DNA of 45,993 nt from an uncultured Bacteroidota bacterium (GTDB lineage: Bacteria; Bacteroidota; Bacteroidia; Chitinophagales; Chitinophagaceae): NCBI GenBank assembly GCA_903887005.1, contig CAISOH010000071.1, forward strand, positions 1 through 45,993. The letters are read 5' to 3'. Positions 31,818 to 40,355 of this stretch are shown here, piece by piece. Both the position numbers and the translations under genes were made by a program. The notes beneath the pieces were generated by a model that did not search any database, was not told the origin of the DNA, and worked only from the letters and a program-made list of their open reading frames with translations. Within the stretch, counting starts at the first letter, position 1. The number at the start of each line of letters is the position of its first letter.

Positions 31818-33380
31818 ATGAGAATACCCTTCCTTACTTTTCTGTTGGTACTGGTGTGCCTCAATGGCTGTTCCCAGAATGATCATCATGATTCAAGATT
31901 ACCCGGTAACATCCAGGCTGCCCCACTAAGTAATTACTTTGGCGTAAACGCTTTTGAGTGGGATTTTGAAGGCGCGCCTGATCCTACCCGGCTTGATCCT
32001 ACCCGGCTTAATGCAATTAAGAATTTTACCGGCATACGCCATTATATGGATTGGGAAAAGCTGGAACCCGCTGAAGGCGTTTATACGTTCAATCCTACCG
32101 AAAACGGCAGTTGGAATTACGATACCATGTATCAATGGTGCAACAGCCATGGCATAGAAGTATTGGCTTGTTTAAAGTCTGTTCCGCCCTGGATGCTGGT
32201 ATCCTGGCCCCAGGACCAAAGGGATAATGAGAACGTGCCTGTCCGGTTTGGTAAGGATTTTGCAGTGCCTTCCTCTTATATAGAACAAGGTAAAGTAGCT
32301 TTTCAATATGCGGCCCGTTATGGCAGTAATAAAAACGTTGACCCTCATTTGCTGCATACCGACCCTTCCAATATGGTTCGTACCGGGCTGGGGCTGATAC
32401 GCTACATAGAGTGCGACAATGAGCGGGACAAATGGTGGAAAGGGCCTAAAGCATACCAGACCGGGCGGCAATATGCGGCCAATTTATCTGCCTTCTATGA
32501 TGGCAATAAAAACACCATGGGACCGTGCGTGGGGGTAAAAAATGCAGACCCTTCCATGAAAGTGGTAATGGCAGGCCTTGCCAAGCCGGAAACTGATTAT
32601 GTAAAAGGCATGATAGACTGGAGCCTGGAACACAGGGGCAGGCGGCCTGATGGCTCGGTTGACTTGCCATGGGACATCATTAACTATCATTATTATTGCA
32701 ATGACGCGGACTATGATACGCATAAAAAGCAAACCAGTGGCTACGCACCCGAACTGACCAATGCCGCCACCACAGCCAATAAGTTTGTGGCAATTGCCCG
32801 CCAGTATGCAAAGGACATGCCGGTATGGGTAACTGAGACCGGCTATGACCTCAACCAGGAAAGCCCGCAGAAGGCCATGATAATTAATGACAAGACCGTA
32901 TTAGAAACACAGGCTGACTGGTGTTTAAGAACATCTTTACTATACGCGAGCTCAGGTATTCAAAAGGTGTTCTTTTACGAACTGGTGGATGATAACCCAA
33001 TGGCTGGCACTGTTTTTGCAACCTGCGGGCTTATTAATGCCGACCGGACAAGAAGGCCGGTTGCCGATTTTTTCTATCAGACCAACAAACTATTCGGGGC
33101 CTACACTTATGCCGGAACTATCAATAAAGACCCTGTTGTGGACAAATATACCAGCAACGGTTTGTTCATGTTTGTATTACTCATTCCTGACCAAAAGGGC
33201 AGGGCTGCTTCTTACACGCTCGATTTGGGAAATGCCCAGACAGCCTATATATACAAACCAAAACCAGGAGGTAATGATATGGATGTTGTAAAGAAAAACA
33301 CAGCTAATGGTAAAATAGAAATAACCGTTACGGAAACGCCTTTATTTGTTACGGGTTATGATTGTGTTATTAGTCGTTAG
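31818..33380 (+). CDS. Glycoside hydrolase-like lipoprotein (clan A TIM barrel)
   Basis: A roughly 520-residue lipoprotein. From the ATG at 31818 the signal is MRIPFLTFLLVLVCLNGC with the lipidated Cys before SQ; in-frame upstream starts (GTG 31779, ATG 31791) only lengthen the n-region. The fold reads as a beta/alpha barrel: GIRHYMDWEKLEP, YQWCNSHGIEVLACL, then IECDNERDKWW, where the Asn-Glu pair fits the acid/base of clan GH-A, DIINYHYYCN, and VWVTETGYD, whose Glu fits the nucleophile. GH39/GH5-type hydrolases are the nearest match; the substrate is unknown. A 15-base tandem duplication (31980-32009) doubles the residues DPTRL. Confidence 0.75.
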   Translation: MRIPFLTFLLVLVCLNGCSQNDHHDSRLPGNIQAAPLSNYFGVNAFEWDFEGAPDPTRLDPTRLNAIKNFTGIRHYMDWEKLEPAEGVYTFNPTENGSWNYDTMYQWCNSHGIEVLACLKSVPPWMLVSWPQDQRDNENVPVRFGKDFAVPSSYIEQGKVAFQYAARYGSNKNVDPHLLHTDPSNMVRTGLGLIRYIECDNERDKWWKGPKAYQTGRQYAANLSAFYDGNKNTMGPCVGVKNADPSMKVVMAGLAKPETDYVKGMIDWSLEHRGRRPDGSVDLPWDIINYHYYCNDADYDTHKKQTSGYAPELTNAATTANKFVAIARQYAKDMPVWVTETGYDLNQESPQKAMIINDKTVLETQADWCLRTSLLYASSGIQKVFFYELVDDNPMAGTVFATCGLINADRTRRPVADFFYQTNKLFGAYTYAGTINKDPVVDKYTSNGLFMFVLLIPDQKGRAASYTLDLGNAQTAYIYKPKPGGNDMDVVKKNTANGKIEITVTETPLFVTGYDCVISR

Positions 33381-33412
33381 TAGATAGTCGTTAGTAGATA
33401 GTCGTTAGTAAT
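33371..33412 (+). repeat. 14-bp tandem repeat across a stop codon
   Basis: TAGTCGTTAGTAGA occurs at 33371-33384 and 33385-33398, and with two changes (TAGTCGTTAGTAAT) at 33399-33412. The first unit contains the last codons and TAG stop of the glycosidase gene. Confidence 0.8.
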
Positions 33413-33430
33413 TAGTTGAAAGTAATTGGG

Positions 33431-33483
33431 CCCTTCGGTAAAACTCAGGGTGACAATCCCTTCGGTAAACTCGGGGTGACAAT
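33431..33483. repeat. Tandem pair of CCCTTCGGTAAACTC repeats
   Basis: Two adjacent 26-27-base units, each CCCTTCGGTAAA-ACTC followed by AGGGTGACAAT or GGGGTGACAAT. The same family occurs as another tandem pair at 45825-45882. Likely a dispersed REP-like element between convergent genes. Confidence 0.75.
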
Positions 33484-33570
33484 TTTGGCTTCTGATCCTG
33501 GGTTTTAATATTATTGTAATTTTAAAATACTTCGGCGGTTGATACAGGTTTTAACTTTTAACTTTTGAAT

Positions 33571-35091
33571 TTAAGACTGGTACACATACCTCAGCATTTC
33601 TTCGAGGTACTTCCGTTCGTTGTTCAGTCGGGGTACTTTGTGCTGGCCGCCAAGTTTTCCTTTGTCTTTGAGCCAGCGTTTAAAGCCTTCTTTGGGCATT
33701 TCGTGCACTATGGGCATGCGCAGGGCAATGTCCTTATAGCGTTTTGCTTCGTAGTCGGAGTTTATGGCCTGCAGGGATTTGTCGAGCAGGGTAGTGAAGG
33801 TGGCAAGGGGTACGGGGAGGTAATCAAATTCTATTATCCATTCATGGGCGCCGTTGGTTTGCCCTGTCATGTAAACCGGGGCCGCCGAATAGTCAACCAC
33901 CACTGCACCTGTCTCGGCACATGCGATGGCAATGGCGTTATCTGCATTGTCCACTATCAGCTCTTCGCCGAATGCGTTAATAAAATGCTTCAACCGGCCC
34001 GTTACCTTTATGCGGAAGGGGTCTAAGGAGGTGAATTGTATGGTGTCGCCTACGAGGTAGCGCCAGAGGCCGCCATTGGTGCTTATTACCAAAGCATAGT
34101 TTTTATACAGTTCCACTTCTTTCAGGGTCAGCGTCTCCGGGTTTGCCTTTCCATATTCTTCCTTTGGCATGAACTCATAGAATATGCCATGGTTGAGGAA
34201 CAGTAGCATACCTTCTTCATCCACCCTGTCCTGCGCCGCGAAAAATCCTTCAGACGCATTGTAGGTTTCGCGGTAGTGCATATGCGGTGATGGTATGAAC
34301 TGCTCGAACTGCCTGCGGTAGGGCGTAAAGTTTACGCCGCCGTGTATGTATAATTCGAGGTTAGGCCATATATCGAGCAGATTATTGGTGCCGGTTATTT
34401 CGAATATCCTTTTTATGAGCACTATGGTCCAGGTGGGTACGCCTGCTATATAGGTGACATTCTCCTTTATAGTGCTGTGCGCCATGCGCTCTATCTTAGC
34501 TTCCCACTCGGTCATCAGGGCTATAGATAGTTCTGGCAGGCGGAACAACTGCCCGGCAAAAGGCATGTTCTGCAGCATTACAGCTGACAGGTCGCCAAAG
34601 AAAGAGGCGGCATTCAACTGGTTGATCTGGTGGCTGCCGCCGAGCACGAGACATTTGCCTGATGTAAGGCCCGATTGTGGATTTTCGCGCAGATAGAGCG
34701 CCAGTACATCTCTTCCGCCCCGGAAATGTGTATCATCGAGCGACTCCTGGCTCACGGGTATGAACTTGCTTTTATCACTCGTTGTGCCACTTGATTTTGC
34801 GAACCAGGTGATGGGCGATGGCCACAATATATTCTGGGTGCCTTCTAAAATGCGGTGTATGTATGGTTTTAAAGTTTCGTAATCATTGATCGGTACATTT
34901 TTCTTGAAATCAGAAATACTGTCAATATGCTCAAAATCGTATTTCTTCCCATACTCCGTGAACTGGGCAGAGCCAACCAGCTGATTAAATACCTGTTGTT
35001 GCGTATCAATAGGATTATGCATGAAATTATCTATCGCGCTCTGGCGCAACTTGATATACCCCTTAAATGCCGGACTGATAATTATGCTCAT
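33571..35091 (-). CDS. GH3 auxin-responsive-promoter-like acyl-adenylate enzyme
   Basis: A 506-residue bacterial member of the GH3 family, ANL-type enzymes that in plants join amino acids to hormone carboxylates. The nucleotide-binding signature FAKSSGTTSDKSKFIPVS is intact, followed by GKCLVLGGSH, YIAGVPTWTIVLI, YNASEGFFAAQD (adenylate-site motif), GLWRYLVGDTIQFTS and RLKHFINAFGEEL. The usual C-terminal domain ends in YLEEMLRYVYQS. The substrate in bacteria is unknown. It stands alone; the next gene downstream is convergent. The palindrome CCCCTAAAGGGG lies 19 bases before its ATG. Confidence 0.9.
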   Translation of the reverse strand: MSIIISPAFKGYIKLRQSAIDNFMHNPIDTQQQVFNQLVGSAQFTEYGKKYDFEHIDSISDFKKNVPINDYETLKPYIHRILEGTQNILWPSPITWFAKSSGTTSDKSKFIPVSQESLDDTHFRGGRDVLALYLRENPQSGLTSGKCLVLGGSHQINQLNAASFFGDLSAVMLQNMPFAGQLFRLPELSIALMTEWEAKIERMAHSTIKENVTYIAGVPTWTIVLIKRIFEITGTNNLLDIWPNLELYIHGGVNFTPYRRQFEQFIPSPHMHYRETYNASEGFFAAQDRVDEEGMLLFLNHGIFYEFMPKEEYGKANPETLTLKEVELYKNYALVISTNGGLWRYLVGDTIQFTSLDPFRIKVTGRLKHFINAFGEELIVDNADNAIAIACAETGAVVVDYSAAPVYMTGQTNGAHEWIIEFDYLPVPLATFTTLLDKSLQAINSDYEAKRYKDIALRMPIVHEMPKEGFKRWLKDKGKLGGQHKVPRLNNERKYLEEMLRYVYQS

Positions 35092-35100
35092 AATACCTAA

Positions 35101-35121
35101 AACCCCAAACCCCTAAAGGGG
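35101..35121. repeat. CCCCTAAAGGGG palindromic repeat
   Basis: AACCCCAAACCCCTAAAG followed by GGG between the GH3 gene start and the lptB stop. Nearly the same sequence lies inside the coding region at 39845-39868, and related palindromes are at 21232-21243. Confidence 0.7.
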
Positions 35122-35193
35122 CATCCCCTCATTATCTGAGTGTTTTGTGGTTCCTGTTTTTTTTGTTTAGTAAATGTTTAATCACTGCCTTTT

Positions 35194-35949
35194 TTACATG
35201 GCAGGGATATTGTCTTTAAAGACTTTTCTTTTCAGCTCAAAATTCTGTCCAAGGTACACCTTTCTTACTTGTTCATCTGCCGCCAGTTCTTCTGCTGTTC
35301 CTGCCTTTAGTATTTGCCCTTCAAACAACAAGTAGGCCCTGTCGGTGATAGAAAGTGTTTCCTGCACATTATGGTCTGTGATAAGGATGCCTATATTTTT
35401 ATATTTAAGCGTGGCGACAATGCTTTGTATGTCTTCCACCGCAATAGGATCTATACCCGCGAAAGGCTCGTCCAATAATATGAATTTAGGATTTACTGCC
35501 AGTGCGCGGGCTATTTCCGTTCGTCTCCGTTCACCTCCGCTCAATACATCGCCATTACTCTTCCGTACATGGTTCAGGTGAAATTCATCCAGCAACGCTT
35601 CTAATTTATTCTTTTGCTCCTGCCTTGTCAGCTTTGTCATTTCCAGCACTGCGGAGATATTGTCTTCCACGGATAGCTTACGAAAAATTGATGCTTCCTG
35701 CGGCAGGTAACCAATGCCCATCTTGGCTCGCTTGTACATGGGCAGCTTGGTAATGTTCTCATCATTGATGAATACTTCGCCCTTGTCAGGCTTTACCAGG
35801 CCCACTACCATGTAGAACGATGTAGTCTTTCCTGCGCCGTTAGGCCCGAGTAAACCTACTATCTCCCCCTGGTTCACATCAAACGACACATTGTTTACAA
35901 CCGCGCGCTTGCCATATTTTTTTACGAGTCCAACTGTGTGTATTCTCAA
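35194..35949 (-). CDS. lptB: LPS export ABC transporter ATP-binding protein LptB
   Basis: The ATPase that powers lipopolysaccharide extraction from the inner membrane with LptFG. Walker A is GPNGAGKTT, the Q-loop region is [19 protein letters not shown] (an LptB hallmark), the signature is [15 protein letters not shown], Walker B is [13 protein letters not shown], and the switch His is in [10 protein letters not shown]. The frame opens at a TTG (35967), but that codon is part of a -7 box (TATTTTTG, 35972-35965). I place the start at the TTG at 35949 ([13 protein letters not shown]), giving 251 residues; no ATG is available before the core. Confidence 0.94.
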   Translation of the reverse strand: MRIHTVGLVKKYGKRAVVNNVSFDVNQGEIVGLLGPNGAGKTTSFYMVVGLVKPDKGEVFINDENITKLPMYKRAKMGIGYLPQEASIFRKLSVEDNISAVLEMTKLTRQEQKNKLEALLDEFHLNHVRKSNGDVLSGGERRRTEIARALAVNPKFILLDEPFAGIDPIAVEDIQSIVATLKYKNIGILITDHNVQETLSITDRAYLLFEGQILKAGTAEELAADEQVRKVYLGQNFELKRKVFKDNIPAM

Positions 35950-35964
35950 AAGCCCGCTTTTGGA

Positions 35965-35972
35965 CAAAAATA
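35965..35972 (-). promoter_or_regulatory. -7 box of lptB
   Basis: Minus-strand TATTTTTG fits TAnnTTTG and overlaps the first possible TTG start codon of lptB, implying a start further in at 35949. A -33 element is not clear. Confidence 0.5.
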
Positions 35973-36110
35973 AGAAAGAAGAGGGGATTATAGTGTGGTT
36001 AGCTGCTCTCTTTCATTATATAGTTCATTTTTAACAAATAAATATATGGCAGCCAGCTCATTTTAATTTGAGAATTTACTCCTTATAGGTACAACGCTTT
36101 ACAGGGATTA

Positions 36111-36512
36111 TTAACTCCTTTTGAAAACCTTAGAAGCAAGAAAAGAAAAAAGCCCTAAAACCAAACCTGAGATTATGCCGATAGCCGGCCCCATAATAAG
36201 CATTGCCTGGGTAACAGTAAGGTGAGCCTGGGAGTTTATTTTAGCGTATTGGTCAGCCTCTTGGGTGTGATTGGCTAAGTATGTAGCGGACATTAAAATA
36301 TGTGCGCCCGTTATCCATATGCAATTAACCAGGCTCACTAAAAAACCATGCAGGAAATACCTGCCGGGCGCATTTTTTGCAATAAAGTAAGCGCATAATA
36401 AAAATATCACCAGCCAGCAAACAGGTTCAATGTTAGACGGAATAAAATAAACTGTAGCAAATGCCATTGCCATCCCAAACAGGGAGAGGCCAAAGATGAG
36501 TTTCCAATTCAT
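36111..36512 (-). CDS. Small four-span membrane protein, unknown
   Basis: A 133-residue protein with four predicted membrane segments (LIFGLSLFGMAMAFATVYFI, VCWLVIFLLCAYFIA, FLHGFLVSLVNCIWITGAHI, LIMGPAIGIISGLVLGLFSF) and a short polar loop with HTQEADQYAKIN. It ends in the basic tail KVFKRS. I do not recognise a family with confidence; short hydrophobic proteins of this type are common in Bacteroidota. It is a single gene, divergent from the lipoprotein pair that follows. Confidence 0.75.
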   Translation of the reverse strand: MNWKLIFGLSLFGMAMAFATVYFIPSNIEPVCWLVIFLLCAYFIAKNAPGRYFLHGFLVSLVNCIWITGAHILMSATYLANHTQEADQYAKINSQAHLTVTQAMLIMGPAIGIISGLVLGLFSFLASKVFKRS

Positions 36513-36602
36513 AATATTGATTTTTGTTACTCAAAACTAATAAAAATATTCAAGTATTGATTTTTAAGATTATTTTGAATTATCTTAGCGCAAATATCGT
36601 TT

Positions 36603-37079
36603 ATGAAAAAAGGCCAACTCTTTGGAATTATTTTAGTGAGCTGCATAGCATTGTTGTCAGGCTGTATTAAAACGCTGCCCTATGTTACTACTATCAATCC
36701 GTCTCTCACGGCTTCAATAGGCACCTATAACTTTACCTCTGAAACAGTAGTGCCCTATACCCTTGATACCCAAATACATGATTCTATCACCACCCTTATT
36801 ATTACCGGTAATACCAATGACCAGACAGCCCATAAGGATAAAATTGAATTGCGCATTACCAAGTATAAAGGCGTAACCGGAACCTGGGGTATCGTGCGGA
36901 ATGAGGCTAAGGCCTACTATTTGCATTCCAACATGCGCAGTGATGCTACTAACGGAATTGTATCTATTACACGGGTTACAGCAAACAGTTTAGTAGGTTA
37001 TTTTAATTTTACCACAAGTGATGGCATTGTCGTCACGAACGGAAATTTTACTGTAGGATTGCCTAATGCTCCATATTAA
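36603..37079 (+). CDS. Small lipoprotein, first of two paralogues
   Basis: A 158-residue protein with a lipoprotein signal (MKKGQLFGIILVSCIALLSG, lipidated Cys after LSG). The mature part is beta-rich, with Ile/Thr strands and a final GYFNFTTSDGIVVTNGNFTV motif. The same C-terminal pattern (GTFYFQA, then NGEFNVA) occurs in the next gene, showing that the two are diverged duplicates. The pattern recalls DUF6252-type lipoproteins. Function is unknown. TATCTTAG 20 bases before the ATG is a possible -7 box. Confidence 0.78.
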   Translation: MKKGQLFGIILVSCIALLSGCIKTLPYVTTINPSLTASIGTYNFTSETVVPYTLDTQIHDSITTLIITGNTNDQTAHKDKIELRITKYKGVTGTWGIVRNEAKAYYLHSNMRSDATNGIVSITRVTANSLVGYFNFTTSDGIVVTNGNFTVGLPNAPY

Positions 37080-37148
37080 GGTTAGTGCAGGATTGCCCTT
37101 GATACCAAAATTTCCCTTTTAGCGTTATCTTCATAGAATAACGAGTTT

Positions 37149-37631
37149 ATGAAAAGGTTTTGTTTAGTTGTTTCTATACTGCTTTGTGTTGGTTATGTCG
37201 CTTGTAATAAAGTCAGCGGCCCTGCTAATGGCAAAAGCGTGCAGCCCAATAACAACCTGGATTCATTAGTATCCATGAGCGCCACAATTAATGCTGATAT
37301 CTGGCATACAGATTCGGCTTATGGTTATAAGGTTCAGTCATCAGGCAATGACAGCACTGTGGTAAACCTGATGATCACTGCAATAAATAAAAATTACGGG
37401 AATCCCGGCAGTACCATTACTTTCAACATTGATCATTACACCGGCATTGCAAAGTATAACATCAACCCTCCTTTTGTCAAGGCAACCTATTTTATTGGTA
37501 ATGAAAGGCATTTTGCCACATACGGCGATATAAATATTACCAGCAATTCCTACTTCGCCCTTATCGGTACCTTTTATTTCCAGGCCGATTCATTTTCCAT
37601 AAATGGCGAGTTTAATGTAGCGATGCCGTAG
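37149..37631 (+). CDS. Small lipoprotein, second of two paralogues
   Basis: A 160-residue protein with a lipoprotein signal (MKRFCLVVSILLCVGYVAC, lipidated Cys19 before NKVSG). The mature domain has SATINADIWHTDSAYGYKVQ near its start and ends SYFALIGTFYFQADSFSING, then EFNVAMP. This opening and closing pattern is typical of DUF6252-like surface lipoproteins. It is a paralogue of the preceding gene, 69 bases away on the same strand, and has its own box-like TTATCTTC upstream. Function is unknown. Confidence 0.78.
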   Translation: MKRFCLVVSILLCVGYVACNKVSGPANGKSVQPNNNLDSLVSMSATINADIWHTDSAYGYKVQSSGNDSTVVNLMITAINKNYGNPGSTITFNIDHYTGIAKYNINPPFVKATYFIGNERHFATYGDINITSNSYFALIGTFYFQADSFSINGEFNVAMP

Positions 37632-37691
37632 GCTTTTTGGGAAGAGAATTGAGAAAGGATATAGGCGATTCATTTCTTTGGTGAAGAAATT

Positions 37692-40103
37692 TTATTCAAT
37701 TAAAAATTTTATTGTTTTCATTTCATTTCCATCAACTACTCTCATTAAATGTTCCCCTGCTACAATATTAAGCATAGTTATGTTTTTACTTAACATGCCA
37801 TATTGCAGTTTTACTATATCTCTATATACTACTTGTCCTAAGAAATTTATTATTTCAATGTTTACCCATTCATCTGCTCCTGTAAATACACCAATAACTG
37901 TAAGCCTTCCTTTATTGGGGCTTGGATATAATTTCACATCTTTAATAGTTTCGTTTACTACTTCTACTCCAGTAGTGCCAGTATCAAATTTGGCTATAAA
38001 TGCGTCTATGCTATCCATATAAGTAAATTGATAACTATTTGATGTAGCAATATTTGAAGTACTGGTTGTATAGCCTCCGATAAATACATTACCAATACTG
38101 TCAGAAGCAATACAATTTGCATAATTTTTGCCGATCCCGCCATAATACGTAGCCCACTGAAGTATCCCTGCTTTGCTAAAGCCAGCAAGAAAAGCATTTT
38201 CATAACCCAATAACATATTCTGATAGCTACCTGTTGTTGCTATTCCGTTTGTACTTGATGTATAACCGGAAATATAAATGGTTTCAAGTCCATTGAAAAT
38301 AATTCCCAAACCTTGTTCACTACCTGTACTGCCAAAATAGGTACTCCATTGTAAGGAACCACTATCATTAAACTTTGATAGAAAAGCATCATAAAAGCTA
38401 CCACCATAAACCATCTGATATGCACCTGGAGTAGTTATATTCTTTTCACTATTTGTATTGCCAGTAATGTAAACATTTGAAGCGTCATCACAAGTAATAC
38501 CAGAAACACCAACGCTGCTATCGCCACCAAAATATGTACTCCATTTGAGGTTGCATGTGCTATCGAATTTAGCGACGAAGCCATCAATTCCATTCCCTGA
38601 ACTGGAATCCTGATAACAGCCAGAAGTGGTAATGATACCTTTATGATATGCACCTCCGGCTATATATATATTTGCAGCATTATCACAAACACAGCTATAT
38701 GCAACACTTGTGCCTGAACTTAATCCGAAATATGTTGCCCATATTCTAGTGCCTGCGTTACTGAACTTCACAAGACATGCATTCCCTGTCCCGGCAAGTG
38801 TATCCTGGTAACTTCCGACTGTTGCAACATTATTAGTAATTCCAGAACCACCAGCCATATATATATACCCAGTTATATCGCAAGTTACTGCTACACCTCC
38901 GCCATTATAATAAGTGGCCCACTGCAATGCTCCCGCATTAGTAAATTTGGCTAAAAATGCTCCACCTGCGCTTGATGTAATTGTATCCTGAAAACTGCCA
39001 ACTGTGGCAATATGAGTAAAACTATAAGTTACCCCAGTAATATAAACATTTCCATTATTATCACAGGCTATTCCATCTGCATAATCTTCGCTTTCACCAC
39101 CGTAATAGGATGCCCATAATAATGTACCGGAATTGCTAAATTTGGCTATAAATGCGTCATAATCCCCATCTAAAGTGTCTTGATAACTGCCTGTTGTTGC
39201 TATGTTATTGATACTGGCGGTTATTCCGCATATAAATACATTTCCCGCTTTGTCGCAAGCCATTCCCTGGCCAGCATCTTCTCCATTCCCACCAAAATAG
39301 GTACCCCATGCTAATTGCGGGTCGATGACCAACGTACCTTTATAATCACTAACCTTAAAAGAAAGGGTGTTGTGATTTAATGCAAATTGTGAAGTAATAA
39401 CTTTCTTACTGTTTTGTTCATAAGCGTAAAGTTTCAGTTCGCTTACATCTCCCATAGGGGTGATAACCTTTATGTTTCCATCGGTATGAGCAATGTCAGT
39501 AGCACCATTGTATTTTATTTTTATGTCGCTTACATTACCACCCGGGCGCACTATAAAATCATACTCTAGTTTATTATCTTTTATGTAAAGCACCCAATCA
39601 ATAAAGGGGTAAATATTTTTGTAAGTTATTTTGTTATAGGCGCATACAACAGCGTTATCCGTATGCAGGGCTACCGTGTGGTAATTTTCGTAGTAGCTTT
39701 GCTTATTTTCTGCAACAGGCTCTGCATGAGGGTTTGAGCCTTGTAGCTCAACATCAAGGCGATACATAGTGTAGATGGTTGGTGTGGTGTCTGCCGCTCT
39801 GCCTCTAAAGGGGAGATGTTGTCTGTCCTTATTAATTTGGGTAAGCCTCTTTAGGGGTTTGGGGTTTTTACTAAATTGGTAGTGGAGTTGTCCGTTTCCT
39901 ATAAATACACTTATTCCCTTGCTGGCTATTTTATATTGTATGTCGTGCCTGGCATTTCCGTATTGGTCAGTAATTTGTCCTTTGTTTTCTATAAAGGATA
40001 GATTGGTTTTTGTGAATTGCTTTTCTTTTGCGTCTATGGTATTTTGAGCATAAGCACTTACGTTTATGATTAAAATTGATAAAATAGAAAGGAAATGTTT
40101 CAT
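37692..40103 (-). CDS. T9SS-secreted SBBP-repeat protein with DUF7948-like N-terminus
   Basis: An 803-residue secreted protein. A signal peptide (MKHFLSILSILIINVSAYAQ) is followed by a DUF7948-like domain (LSFIENKGQITDQYGNARHD, then IQYKIASKGISVFIGN). About seven SBBP beta-propeller repeats then occur at about 60-residue steps (DxAGNVFICGxT, then GSYQDTLDG, DAFIAKFSNSGTLLWASYYG). The end is a T9SS type A domain (VKLYPSPNKGRLTVIGVF, then NFLGQVVYRD, GEHLMRVVDG). Residues about 78-101 are encoded by a palindromic repeat copy in frame (39801-39868). Function is unknown; a surface role in adhesion is plausible. It shares its architecture with the 3021 gene. Confidence 0.88.
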   Translation of the reverse strand: MKHFLSILSILIINVSAYAQNTIDAKEKQFTKTNLSFIENKGQITDQYGNARHDIQYKIASKGISVFIGNGQLHYQFSKNPKPLKRLTQINKDRQHLPFRGRAADTTPTIYTMYRLDVELQGSNPHAEPVAENKQSYYENYHTVALHTDNAVVCAYNKITYKNIYPFIDWVLYIKDNKLEYDFIVRPGGNVSDIKIKYNGATDIAHTDGNIKVITPMGDVSELKLYAYEQNSKKVITSQFALNHNTLSFKVSDYKGTLVIDPQLAWGTYFGGNGEDAGQGMACDKAGNVFICGITASINNIATTGSYQDTLDGDYDAFIAKFSNSGTLLWASYYGGESEDYADGIACDNNGNVYITGVTYSFTHIATVGSFQDTITSSAGGAFLAKFTNAGALQWATYYNGGGVAVTCDITGYIYMAGGSGITNNVATVGSYQDTLAGTGNACLVKFSNAGTRIWATYFGLSSGTSVAYSCVCDNAANIYIAGGAYHKGIITTSGCYQDSSSGNGIDGFVAKFDSTCNLKWSTYFGGDSSVGVSGITCDDASNVYITGNTNSEKNITTPGAYQMVYGGSFYDAFLSKFNDSGSLQWSTYFGSTGSEQGLGIIFNGLETIYISGYTSSTNGIATTGSYQNMLLGYENAFLAGFSKAGILQWATYYGGIGKNYANCIASDSIGNVFIGGYTTSTSNIATSNSYQFTYMDSIDAFIAKFDTGTTGVEVVNETIKDVKLYPSPNKGRLTVIGVFTGADEWVNIEIINFLGQVVYRDIVKLQYGMLSKNITMLNIVAGEHLMRVVDGNEMKTIKFLIE
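39801..39868 (-). repeat. Palindromic repeat in frame within a coding sequence
   Basis: On the coding (minus) strand the segment starts AACCCCAAACCCCTAAAG and ends CCCCTTTAGAGGC. The first part differs by one base from the intergenic repeat at 35101. It encodes residues about 78-101 of the T9SS protein. Confidence 0.7.
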
Positions 40104-40298
40104 GGCAATATTGTAATAAAATTATCGGGTAAAATTCTAAACGGCTGTTATTCTGATTCCTTTCTGTAGTAGTTATAAAAAACAACTATGTACCGTTAGC
40201 GATAATAAAGATAGTTAGGTAATGACAAATTTTCGGGAAATTATTTTTTGTTGAAAATTATTTGATCGCAAACAGTTGTTGCTATTAATACAAACAAA

Positions 40299-40327
40299 AT
40301 GCCCGCCTTTTAATAAAAAGCGGGCAT
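40299..40327 (-). terminator. Intrinsic terminator after the OmpA-family gene
   Basis: ATGCCCGC at 40299-40306 pairs with GCGGGCAT at 40320-40327 around an AT-rich loop. On the minus strand it is followed by TTTTG. It lies 29 bases past the stop of the OmpA-family gene. Confidence 0.85.
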
Positions 40328-40355
40328 ATACTCTTAATGAAGTCTGCAACTTTAA

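Noticed and set aside
33565-34026. 153-codon plus-strand frame opposite the bacterial GH3 gene
   Set aside because: Complementary to conserved GH3 C-terminal codons, with no signal or domain of its own.
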